A DNA stretch of 10,705 nucleotides from Porphyromonadaceae bacterium (GCA_003517945.1 DOZP01000028.1:10924-21628); one strand, 5' to 3'; shown: positions 1 through 6,534, counted from the stretch's first letter. Notes: a model not told the origin generated them from the letters alone. Made by a program: numbers and translations.

Positions 1-588
1 CTCGTCAAAATCCATTACGCCCGCATTGAAACAACGATTCTGGTAACGCCTGTAGATTTCGTTCGTCCTGGGCACTTTCGACAGGTTATCATAAGCAAGC
101 AATTCCTTGTTATGATCGTATGCATTACATGTCACCAGTGCGTTTTTCGCATTGGATATACGGCTCTGGATCATACCCGGGCGATAGATCTTATCATCGA
201 GCTGCATCTCTTTGATAATTGCTTTTATCAGGTTTTTCGAATCGGTGGAATCATAGATTGTAAAATCCGGCGGAAAACCGATATGACCCGCTTCACGACG
301 CAGGATACGGTAAAAAATGGAGTGAAACGTCCCCATCCATAAATAGCGGGTAATATACGCATCCGTAAGCGAAGCGATACGCTGTTTCATTTCACGCGCC
401 GCCTTATTCGTAAAAGTAAGCGCCAATATGGTATGAGGTTGATAACCGTTTTGTAAAAGATGCGCAATCTTATAAGTCAGCACACGCGTCTTTCCCGAAC
501 CCGCACCTGCCACAACCAGCGAAGGGCCGTCATCATATAAAACGGCTTCCCGCTGACTATCATTAAGTTCATTTAAATAATCTTTCAA
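1..588 (-). CDS. uvrD: UvrD/PcrA/Rep-family ATP-dependent DNA helicase, N-terminal part (cut by window edge)
   Basis: Superfamily 1A 3'-5' DNA helicase, used in nucleotide-excision or mismatch repair and in clearing replication obstacles. Only the first 196 codons are here; the gene runs off the left edge. Visible motifs in order: the Q-motif region LNDSQREAV (about residues 8-16), Walker A GAGSGKT (28-34), motif Ia ALTFTNKAAREM, and motif Ib GTFHSIFYRIL. The sequence ends at MDFDE, just before the DExx Walker B motif expected in this family. The reading frame has no ATG: an in-frame TGA lies about 16 codons upstream of the chosen start, and between them only TTG (586-588) and ATT/ATA codons could start translation. 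TTG gives an N-terminus (MKDYLNELNDSQ) in the expected register with homologues. The upstream lipoprotein gene stops 8 nt before it, which suggests one operon and coupled translation. Family assignment is secure; uvrD versus pcrA naming is conventional; the start codon is inferred. Confidence 0.93.
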   Translation of the reverse strand, partial: MKDYLNELNDSQREAVLYDDGPSLVVAGAGSGKTRVLTYKIAHLLQNGYQPHTILALTFTNKAAREMKQRIASLTDAYITRYLWMGTFHSIFYRILRREAGHIGFPPDFTIYDSTDSKNLIKAIIKEMQLDDKIYRPGMIQSRISNAKNALVTCNAYDHNKELLAYDNLSKVPRTNEIYRRYQNRCFNAGVMDFDE

Positions 589-596
589 AGCTTCTT

Positions 597-998
597 TTAA
601 AATTTTATGAATGAGTAGTGATATCCTTCCTCACTGCGAAGTGTCAATCTTTTTTTATTCAGATGGTCGATTGTAAAGGAACGGCTCCTGCCCGGCCAAT
701 CCGAATATTCAATGTAATCATCAAATTCAAGTCGTATAGATAACACGTTTTCCTGCTGTTTCTTCATACCGTACAGAAATAAAAATGTGTCACGCTGAGG
801 TACGTATACCTGTAACATAAAAACAGATTCCGACTGAAAATTATACCAAACCGTATCTACAACCGTTTCCAAACCGTTCTTTTCCACCGTTTTCAACTGC
901 CACTTACCGACAAGGTCCGGCGTTGTGACATCAGTGACATCATCACATGCCATAAAAAGAGAAAAAACAAGTAGTAGGAAGCTATATTTTTTCATCAT
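597..998 (-). CDS. Small lipocalin-like lipoprotein of unknown function
   Basis: Predicted 133-residue secreted lipoprotein. The start is placed at the MMKK pair (998; 995 is equally possible), because this gives a compact signal peptide: a basic n-region, a hydrophobic stretch at residues 6-16 and the lipobox SLFMAC with lipidated Cys18. The frame stays open to 1058, but that extension (MNRECRILSE...) is polar and puts about 20 extra residues before the signal. The mature part begins with a short linker and then LVGKWQLKTV, a GxW opening typical of lipocalin-like small Bacteroidetes lipoproteins; the rest alternates polar and hydrophobic residues as in a beta barrel. The residues after Cys are acidic (CDDVTD), which resembles the acidic lipoprotein export signals described for surface lipoproteins in Bacteroidetes, so surface exposure is possible. 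It lies directly upstream of the helicase gene and probably shares its transcript. The function is unknown. Confidence 0.8.
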   Translation of the reverse strand: MMKKYSFLLLVFSLFMACDDVTDVTTPDLVGKWQLKTVEKNGLETVVDTVWYNFQSESVFMLQVYVPQRDTFLFLYGMKKQQENVLSIRLEFDDYIEYSDWPGRSRSFTIDHLNKKRLTLRSEEGYHYSFIKF

Positions 999-1085
999 TA
1001 TTTTTTTCCAGCTATTGATACGGATATGTTCCGAAAGTATTCTGCATTCTCTATTCATACAACGTCATTATAAACATTCCGGACA

Positions 1086-1117
1086 CAAAAATACAATTTT
1101 AACCGCAGATATACGAA
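1086..1117 (-). promoter_or_regulatory. Candidate Bacteroidetes promoter for the lipoprotein-uvrD unit
   Basis: On the minus strand TATTTTTG (1093-1086) matches the TAnnTTTG -7 box. TTCG at 1117-1114 is one base off the -33 TTTG, with a 20-nt spacer. This would leave a leader of about 80 nt before the lipoprotein start. The -7 box lies in the string GGACACAAA (plus strand), which also occurs at the stronger promoter at 5051-5059. Confidence 0.45.
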
Positions 1118-1125
1118 CCGCAGAT
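1101..1125. repeat. Two direct copies of AACCGCAGAT, 15-bp period
   Basis: AACCGCAGAT occurs at 1101-1110 and again, unchanged, at 1116-1125, separated by ATACG. The pair lies in the gap between the U32 gene and the lipoprotein gene, and overlaps the -33 region of the candidate promoter. It could be a binding site for a protein reading two copies on one face of the helix at about 1.5 turns, or a remnant of a dispersed intergenic repeat. The rest of the 173-bp gap (999-1171) is AT-rich and shows no convincing terminator hairpin. Confidence 0.55.
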
Positions 1126-1171
1126 GCACTTTATTTATAAACAAACGTTTTTACGAAATATATGCTGTCCT

Positions 1172-3004
1172 TTATTCTGTGTTCCAAACAAGCATCCGGC
1201 ATTTTTTGCAATCAAACTCCAGCCGTAATTGCCTGTTTTTATATCTGAGATAAAAAGGCTCTTTATAAGGCGATTTTTTTTTATGATGCACCGGGCACCA
1301 TCCCATACTATAACGCAAACAATGTTTTGTATACATCAGCGGAACATCATTACGGGATACCGTTTCAAATGCAGGTTCAATCTCCGTCACTCCATGCTTC
1401 TTATAAAATTCTTCCGCCATCCGGTTTGATACATTTGCTGTATAATCAAGTTTTTGAAGCGGAAAATATCTATTTTCTTTACACGGATTCTTCTTTACAT
1501 ACCGGTACCTGTAACGCATACGCCGTACGGCTATTAATTTTTCTACCGCCTCACGACGCATTTCGTTTAACAACGACGAAGGAATAAAATAATTTTTCGT
1601 CGTATCAATTACCATATCAGCAACCTCAAACGGAGTATTACCCAGTTTCCCAAGCTGGTTGCGGATATTTTCATCCTGCGGCTTACGAGCCGGTTCTTTC
1701 ATAAACGAACGCGCCACTACGATATGTGCATCCGTTTCGTCGGTCATGGTGAGTGTGAAGCCATCCGGATAGATCCCCCACTCTATCGTAACACCGATCT
1801 TGCGTTCGGCCGAAGGTTTAGCCAACAGATCTTCGAAATGCTGATCATAATTCCGGTATAATTGCATTTTGGGTTTTAATGCCGGCATTTTTTGAGGAAA
1901 TATACGGTTCGCCTCCGTCCGGTTTACCCGGAAACCCTCCAACGCTCCCCGCGCATTGAAAAATACAAGTCCGTCTCCATTATGGACGGATTTCAAACCG
2001 GCAATCGTAAACGAGTTTCCTTTCAATTCTTTCACTACGCCTATGGGCTCGCCCAAAGACTTCGGTGTCTCAAAGGAGGTAATATCGGCATCACGACCGT
2101 GCAGAAAAAACGATGTGAATCCACGGTTAAAGCTTTTTTCAGGATATGGTTCGAATGTAAACGAGGAACGTCCTGTCGAAGACCTGTAAAATACAGGATT
2201 TTTTTCAAAAATACCGTCCAGTTTTTTCCGGTAATAGGCCGTCACATTTTTTACATAGGAAACGTCTTTTAAACGGCCTTCTATCTTAAACGAAGAAATA
2301 CCGGCCTGCATCAACGTTTCCAGATCGTCGGAACGGTTCAGGTCTTTCAGTGAAAGTAAATGCTTATTGTCCGCAATCGTCTGCCCTTCCCGGTCAACCC
2401 ATGTATAAGGCAAACGGCAATACTGGGCACATTCGCCCCGGTTCGCACTGCGTCCGCTAAGGGCTGCACTCAAATAGCACCGCCCGCTGTAACTTACACA
2501 CAAAGCTCCATGTATAAAGGCTTCCAGCGTGACGCCCGGCACACGCTCCGATATGAGTTGAATCTGATTAATGGAAAGCTCACGGGCCAGTACAATCTGC
2601 GTAAAACCGGCATGATACAGAAATTCTACTTTTTCAGGCGTACAATTATCCGTTTGTGTACTTGCATGAAGCGGTATCGGAGGAAGGTCAAGCCGGGTTA
2701 TCCCCATATCCTGTATAATCAGCGCATCGGCCCCGGCATCGTATAATTGCCGTATCATACGCTCCGCATCTTTCAGTTCATCGTCTTTTAATATGGTATT
2801 AAGAGCCACATAAATACGCACATCATACAAATGTGCATAATCACATAAAGCCTGTATATCTCCGACGGAATTTCCCGCGGCTGCACGGGCGCTGAATTTA
2901 GGGGCGCCTATGTATACGGCATCGGCGCCATGACGAACCGCCTCAATACCGCAATGCAGGTCTTTGGCCGGAGCCAGTAATTCGATAGGACGCGCCGTTA
3001 TCAT
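1172..3004 (-). CDS. U32-family protein (RlhA/TrhP-type RNA hydroxylase, annotated 'peptidase U32')
   Basis: Predicted 610-residue cytoplasmic protein. The N-terminal half is a TIM-barrel-like U32 domain beginning IELLAPAKD (7-15) with GADAVYIGA (26-34). Residues 161-179 match the U32 signature fully (E161, F163, G166, C169, G174, C176, S179). C169 and C176 are followed by C192 and C196, four cysteines placed to bind an Fe-S cluster as in E. coli RlhA and TrhP, which hydroxylate 23S rRNA and wobble uridine in tRNA. The old 'collagenase/peptidase' name is probably misleading. A second cysteine group lies at the C-terminus (C562, C570, C599, C602). The frame is open to 3106, but the start is set at 3004 because its ATG overlaps the metA stop (ATGA) and yields the conserved N-terminus directly. 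The overlap implies translational coupling to metA. Whether the target is rRNA or tRNA cannot be decided here. Confidence 0.9.
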   Translation of the reverse strand: MITARPIELLAPAKDLHCGIEAVRHGADAVYIGAPKFSARAAAGNSVGDIQALCDYAHLYDVRIYVALNTILKDDELKDAERMIRQLYDAGADALIIQDMGITRLDLPPIPLHASTQTDNCTPEKVEFLYHAGFTQIVLARELSINQIQLISERVPGVTLEAFIHGALCVSYSGRCYLSAALSGRSANRGECAQYCRLPYTWVDREGQTIADNKHLLSLKDLNRSDDLETLMQAGISSFKIEGRLKDVSYVKNVTAYYRKKLDGIFEKNPVFYRSSTGRSSFTFEPYPEKSFNRGFTSFFLHGRDADITSFETPKSLGEPIGVVKELKGNSFTIAGLKSVHNGDGLVFFNARGALEGFRVNRTEANRIFPQKMPALKPKMQLYRNYDQHFEDLLAKPSAERKIGVTIEWGIYPDGFTLTMTDETDAHIVVARSFMKEPARKPQDENIRNQLGKLGNTPFEVADMVIDTTKNYFIPSSLLNEMRREAVEKLIAVRRMRYRYRYVKKNPCKENRYFPLQKLDYTANVSNRMAEEFYKKHGVTEIEPAFETVSRNDVPLMYTKHCLRYSMGWCPVHHKKKSPYKEPFYLRYKNRQLRLEFDCKKCRMLVWNTE

Positions 3005-3933
3005 AAACCGCCTAAATTCCGGATGTCTTCTATACGGAAAGGCGTTTCCTGATATACGTAGTAATTCAGCCAGTTTGTAAAAAGCAGGTTGGCATGACCG
3101 CGCCAACGTACCAAAGGAGATTCGGACGGATCGTTATCCTTGTAATAATTCTCCGGAATATTGATCGGTAAACCTTTTTGCAAATCGCGCGTATATTCAT
3201 CGTGAAGGGTATTCGGAGCATATTCGGAATGGCCTGTTATGAAAAATTCGCGGCCTCCGCGCGCCATAACCATATAAACGCCGGCCTCCCGGCTTTCGGA
3301 CAGCAGTTTTAATTCCGGCACCTTCAGTATATCTTCCCGGCGTATCTCCGTATGGCGACTGTGAGGCACGTAAAATTCATCATCAAAACCACGGAAAATC
3401 TGTTGGTAAGGATCATTCATCGTATGTTTAAATATTCCGAACTTTTTGGCTTGCAATTCGTATTTGGGTATGCCGTAAAAATGATACAGCCCGGCCTGTG
3501 CCGCCCAACAAATATATAAAGTAGACGTAACATGCGTACGGCTCCAATCAAAAATCACCTTCAATTCATCCCAGTAGGTAACATCCTCAAATTCCAACTG
3601 TTCGACAGGGGCTCCCGTGACGATCATGCCATCATAATAATCGGTACATATCGAATCGAAATCCTTATAAAATTCCTGCATGTGCTCAATCGGAGTATTT
3701 TTGGGCTGATGCCCTTTGATTTTCATAAAATCAAGTTCTACCTGCAACGGCGAGTTACTCAGCAGACGTACAAGATCTGTTTCCGTTGTGATTTTCAACG
3801 GCATAAGATTTAATACGACCACCCGCAACGGACGTATATCCTGTTCGGAAGCCCGGAGCGAGTCCATTACAAAAATATGCTCTTTTTTAAGGATCTCAAT
3901 GGCAGGAAGATTTTTCTGTAAATTTAACGGCAT
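3001..3933 (-). CDS. metA: Homoserine O-acyltransferase MetA, predicted acetyl-CoA specific
   Basis: Activates homoserine by acylating its hydroxyl group, the committed step of methionine biosynthesis in the cytoplasm. The 310-residue length matches E. coli MetA (309), and the protein has the family start MPLNLQKNLPA. Catalytic residues are all present: nucleophile Cys142 in ICWAAQAGLYHFYG, His235 and Glu237 in ITGHSEY. Residue 111, which in characterised MetA enzymes selects the acyl donor (Gly for succinyl-CoA, Glu for acetyl-CoA), is Glu in TGAPVEQLEF. The product is therefore predicted to be O-acetylhomoserine, and the usual label 'homoserine O-succinyltransferase' would be wrong. The stop overlaps the start of the U32 gene by 4 bp, so the two are almost certainly co-transcribed. 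The 71-bp gap upstream is too short for a typical SAM riboswitch and shows no recognisable one. Family and catalytic calls are secure; donor choice is an inference from one diagnostic residue. Confidence 0.97.
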   Translation of the reverse strand: MPLNLQKNLPAIEILKKEHIFVMDSLRASEQDIRPLRVVVLNLMPLKITTETDLVRLLSNSPLQVELDFMKIKGHQPKNTPIEHMQEFYKDFDSICTDYYDGMIVTGAPVEQLEFEDVTYWDELKVIFDWSRTHVTSTLYICWAAQAGLYHFYGIPKYELQAKKFGIFKHTMNDPYQQIFRGFDDEFYVPHSRHTEIRREDILKVPELKLLSESREAGVYMVMARGGREFFITGHSEYAPNTLHDEYTRDLQKGLPINIPENYYKDNDPSESPLVRWRGHANLLFTNWLNYYVYQETPFRIEDIRNLGGL

Positions 3934-3960
3934 TTATTTGTCTGTTATTTATTATTGATC

Positions 3961-3976
3961 ACAAAAAACCTTTTGT
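3961..3976. repeat. Short inverted repeat in the VOC-metA gap
   Basis: ACAAAA-AACC-TTTTGT is a perfect 6-bp inverted repeat about 30 nt past the VOC stop and about 30 nt before the metA start (both on the minus strand). It is AT-rich, so the hairpin would be weak. It could be a poor terminator for the preceding unit or an operator for metA. Confidence 0.25.
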
Positions 3977-4004
3977 AAAACTTGCTTACACCGGTCAACC
4001 TGTT

Positions 4005-4382
4005 TTATCTCTGTACAATCTGGAGAATATTTCCCTCAGGGTCGGCAAAGTTCCGGATACGTCCGCCCCCGACAGCTTCAAACTCAGGCCCGGCCCATTC
4101 AATACCCCGCTCATCAAGCATAGCGACAGCCGCGTCCATATCATTTACCCGAAGGGCCAGATGAGACCATCCGGGCGTATTTATTGTTCGTTCGGGACGT
4201 TCCGTATCATCCTTCGGCATCATTTCGATATAGGTACCGTCCGGCGCTTCTATGATATAAATCGGCTTGTCCGTTTTTGCGTACACGGTATAGCCCAACA
4301 CATCGCAATACCACTTCGTCAATGCCTCCACATCCGCAGCAGCAATGGCCGGATGATCAATTCCCGTAAATACATTTTTCAT
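4005..4382 (-). CDS. VOC-family (glyoxalase-fold) protein, substrate unknown
   Basis: A 125-residue, single-unit vicinal-oxygen-chelate protein with two beta-alpha-beta-beta-beta modules: residues 6-55, from GIDHPAIAAADVEALTKWY to YIEMMP, and 71-125, from GWSHLALRVND to the end. Expected metal-ligand positions hold His10, Glu53 and His74. The fourth, usually Glu near the C-terminus after the DPEGN turn (114-118), is Gln121 in ILQIVQR, so metal binding may be altered, although Gln can serve as a ligand in some VOC enzymes. There is no signal peptide, so it should be cytoplasmic. It lies 26 nt downstream of the TlpA-like gene on the same strand and probably shares its promoter. Glyoxalase I, dioxygenase, epimerase and resistance roles all occur in this fold, and nothing here picks one out. 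Confidence 0.88.
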   Translation of the reverse strand: MKNVFTGIDHPAIAAADVEALTKWYCDVLGYTVYAKTDKPIYIIEAPDGTYIEMMPKDDTERPERTINTPGWSHLALRVNDMDAAVAMLDERGIEWAGPEFEAVGGGRIRNFADPEGNILQIVQR

Positions 4383-4408
4383 ATCTATCTGTTTTATATC
4401 GTTAACTA

Positions 4409-5029
4409 TTATTTATCGCGTAGCAATTCGTCAATGACCTTACACATTTCCGAAAATTCTTCTTCGTTATACAAACGCGTAAGCATTGCGATCTTATACG
4501 ACGGATCAATGATCACATTCCGCGTGATGCCGGCTTTCCGTTCCGCATACAGGGCAAAAACATCACCGCCGGGATCCAGCGCCATCGGATACGTAACACC
4601 GGTCTGTTTCATAAATTCCTGCACTTTTTCAAGCGGTTCGTCCCGATCGATACCTAACAGATAAAAGTTCGGATTATCCTTATGTTTCTGCCATATTTCG
4701 CTTTCTATGAAAGGCATTTCTTTACGGCATACGCCGCACCAACTCGCAGTAAACTGCAACATGATCACTTTTCCGCGCATATCGGAAAGGTTGAACGTTT
4801 CGCCGGCGGTCGTCTGAAGCGTAAATTCCGGAGCCGGATCACCGACGCGGACAATGTATCCCCGTTCGTCGAGCACAGGCTGATTCTCATCCGCAACGCT
4901 CGTTTGGTTATCCGGAATACCTGACTCGGCCACATTCGTATTGGCCGTATCAGCGCCTTTTTTATTGCCTGTACATGTTACCGACGATAAAAATAGTGCC
5001 AATAACAATAAATAATGTTTGTATGTCAT
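4409..5029 (-). CDS. TlpA/ResA-like thioredoxin-fold lipoprotein
   Basis: Predicted 206-residue periplasmic thiol-disulfide oxidoreductase. The start at 5029 gives a short signal (MTYKHYLLLLALFLSSVTC) with Cys19 as probable lipidation site; the lipobox SVTC is weak. The frame is open to 5113, but the promoter at 5056-5086 lies inside that extension, which rules it out. A polar linker (20-60) leads to the domain: GDPAPEFTLQ (63-72), then the active site FTASWCGVCRKEMPF with Cys98 and Cys101, LGIDRD (125-130), and GITRNVIID (167-175). In classical thioredoxins a cis-proline faces the CxxC site; here the aligned residue is Thr169, as in peroxiredoxin-like AhpC/TSA relatives. A likely role is reducing or isomerising disulfides in exported proteins or in cytochrome c maturation; the partner is unknown. 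Confidence 0.9.
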   Translation of the reverse strand: MTYKHYLLLLALFLSSVTCTGNKKGADTANTNVAESGIPDNQTSVADENQPVLDERGYIVRVGDPAPEFTLQTTAGETFNLSDMRGKVIMLQFTASWCGVCRKEMPFIESEIWQKHKDNPNFYLLGIDRDEPLEKVQEFMKQTGVTYPMALDPGGDVFALYAERKAGITRNVIIDPSYKIAMLTRLYNEEEFSEMCKVIDELLRDK

Positions 5030-5055
5030 ACTTTTAGCTGAATTAATTAAGGACA

Positions 5056-5086
5056 CAAAGATAGTATACGGCGGGAGGAATTCAAA
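5056..5086 (-). promoter_or_regulatory. Consensus Bacteroidetes promoter for the TlpA-like gene
   Basis: On the minus strand TTTG (5086-5083), a 19-nt spacer and TATCTTTG (5063-5056) match the Bacteroides -33/-7 consensus TTTG / TAnnTTTG without a mismatch. Transcription would start near 5049 and give a leader of about 20 nt before the ATG at 5029. It also marks the true start of the TlpA-like gene. Confidence 0.75.
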
Positions 5087-5152
5087 ATAAATGTTTGTAT
5101 TCTTCAATAACATGGATATGGCCCCGGCATGAAAGTTAAAAATGATTATCTA

Positions 5153-5185
5153 TTTACACGATACAAAAGATTTATTGTATTTTCA
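5153..5185 (+). promoter_or_regulatory. Weak candidate promoter for the exporter operon
   Basis: TTTA (5153-5156), a 21-nt spacer and TATTTTCA (5178-5185) loosely resemble the Bacteroides -33/-7 elements, with one and two mismatches. The position is right for the tolC-type gene, about 50 nt upstream of its start, but the match is poor. Confidence 0.22.
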
Positions 5186-5194
5186 CAGCAGTAT

Positions 5195-5211
5195 TAACAA
5201 CAACATTGTTA
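5195..5211. promoter_or_regulatory. Inverted repeat before the exporter operon, possible operator
   Basis: TAACAA-CAACA-TTGTTA is a perfect 6-bp inverted repeat with a 5-bp spacer, 25 bp before the preferred start of the TolC-family gene and just after the candidate promoter. The size and place suit the operator of a dimeric repressor. Related E. coli ybh genes are controlled by the TetR-family protein CecR, but no regulator gene is present in this window. A weak leader hairpin is the alternative. Confidence 0.35.
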
Positions 5212-5236
5212 GTTTTACATGCTAAATAACAGCGTT

Positions 5237-6505
5237 ATGAAGAAGTTAGTCATTTACAGTTTGATATTTTTCCATTCGACAGGGAGTGTCTTTGCGCAAC
5301 TTACAATTGAAGAGTGCTATTCGAAAGCCCGGGATAATTATCCCATGATCAAACGATACGAATTGATAGAGAAGTTAAAAGATTGCGATCTGTCGAATGC
5401 GGGAAAGGGTTACCTGCCGCAGATTTCATTTTCGGCAAAAGCGAGCTATCAATCGGATGTAACCAAACTACCGGTCGATTTCTCTCAATTGGGAATATCA
5501 GGGGTTGATGTGCCTGCATTGAGTAAAGATCAATACGGGGCAGTGGTCGACGTAAGCCAGACTATATGGGACGGAGGCGCGATCAAATCGAGAAAGGAAA
5601 ACATCCGTACTTCTTCGGAGGCGGATGAAAAAAGCCTTGAGGTAGCGCTTTACGCGATCAACGACAGGGTCAATCAGGTCTTTTTCGGGGTTTTATTGTT
5701 TGACGCTCAAATCAGGCAAAACAAGCTGTATCAGGAAGAACTTCAACGCAACTATGAACAAATATCGTCCCGCATTGAGAACGGGATAGCCAACCGGGCC
5801 GATCTGGATGCGGTGAAGATAGAGCAATTGAAATCAATACAGAACGAAAGCCGGCTTTTGCATTCGAAGAAAGCCTATCGCGATGTATTGTCGACTTTGA
5901 TCGGCGAAGAAATAAGTCCCGGTACGGAGTTGGTAAAGCCGGACGGATTGTATCCGGGCTTATCCGTACAAAGGCCCGAACTGGAATTGTACGATACACA
6001 AATAAAAAACATGGAAGCCCGGCATAAGGAGATAAACGCCGGATTGATGCCCCGACTTAGGGTGTTCGTTACGGGCGGATACGGGAAGCCGGGATTAAAT
6101 ATGCTGGAAGATGACTTTTCGGCATATTATATTGCAGGGGTTAACCTGACTTGGAATTTCAGCAATCTCTACAGCAACAAAAGCGATAAGCGGAAGCTGC
6201 AAAACAACATCGCTTCCGTCCGGACGCAGCAAGAAACCTTCCTGTTCAATACGAATATGGAGGTATCGCAAAAACGAAATGAAATAGATATGTATCGCGA
6301 CCAACTGAAATATGATAACGAAATCATTGCATTGAGGGAGTCGGTAAAGCAATCTTCGGCAGTCAAAATGGCTAACGGCATTATCTCTGTTACGGATTTG
6401 ATGCGGGATGTGAATGCGGAAGAGCTTGCCAGACAGGATAAAATTCTTCACGAAATGGAGATGCTTCTGGCTATCTACAACTTAAAGTTCACAACAAACA
6501 ATTAG
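5237..6505 (+). CDS. TolC-family outer-membrane factor of the exporter
   Basis: Outer-membrane channel of a tripartite efflux or secretion system, 422 residues from the ATG at 5237. That start gives a normal signal peptide (MKKLVIYSLIFFHSTGSVFA, cleavage before Gln21); the ATG at 5219 would add six residues (MLNNSV) and remains possible. The mature protein opens with LTIEECYSKARDNYP, the usual start of an OEP domain, and is rich in long amphipathic helices with many Asn, Gln, Lys and Glu residues, as in the TolC tunnel. Two repeats are suggested, with beta-strand-like stretches near VDVSQTIWDGG in the first half and YYIAGVNLTWNFSNLY in the second. No Cys follows the signal, so it is not a lipoprotein as some OprM relatives are. 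It is the first gene of the exporter operon; the adaptor gene starts 29 nt after its stop. Confidence 0.93.
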   Translation: MKKLVIYSLIFFHSTGSVFAQLTIEECYSKARDNYPMIKRYELIEKLKDCDLSNAGKGYLPQISFSAKASYQSDVTKLPVDFSQLGISGVDVPALSKDQYGAVVDVSQTIWDGGAIKSRKENIRTSSEADEKSLEVALYAINDRVNQVFFGVLLFDAQIRQNKLYQEELQRNYEQISSRIENGIANRADLDAVKIEQLKSIQNESRLLHSKKAYRDVLSTLIGEEISPGTELVKPDGLYPGLSVQRPELELYDTQIKNMEARHKEINAGLMPRLRVFVTGGYGKPGLNMLEDDFSAYYIAGVNLTWNFSNLYSNKSDKRKLQNNIASVRTQQETFLFNTNMEVSQKRNEIDMYRDQLKYDNEIIALRESVKQSSAVKMANGIISVTDLMRDVNAEELARQDKILHEMEMLLAIYNLKFTTNN

Positions 6506-6534
6506 AAGAAAGGTACCATTAAATAAAATACAAA

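Noticed and set aside
112-342. Plus-strand open frame of 76 codons
   Set aside because: It lies opposite the helicase gene, whose motifs Ia and Ib and following conserved residues cover this region.
1172-3004. Secreted collagenase-type protease
   Set aside because: There is no signal peptide, and the cysteine layout matches the RNA-hydroxylase members of U32; the protease name is historical.
3005-3106. N-terminal extension of the U32 gene by 34 codons
   Set aside because: It lies fully inside metA, its residues do not resemble the U32 start, and the ATG at 3004 overlapping the metA stop gives the conserved beginning.
3934-4004. SAM riboswitch before metA
   Set aside because: The gap is only 71 bp, AT-rich, and shows just one weak 6-bp dyad with no multi-helix junction.
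5030-5113. N-terminal extension of the TlpA-like protein
   Set aside because: It covers the perfect promoter at 5056-5086 and would put 28 residues before an otherwise normal signal peptide.
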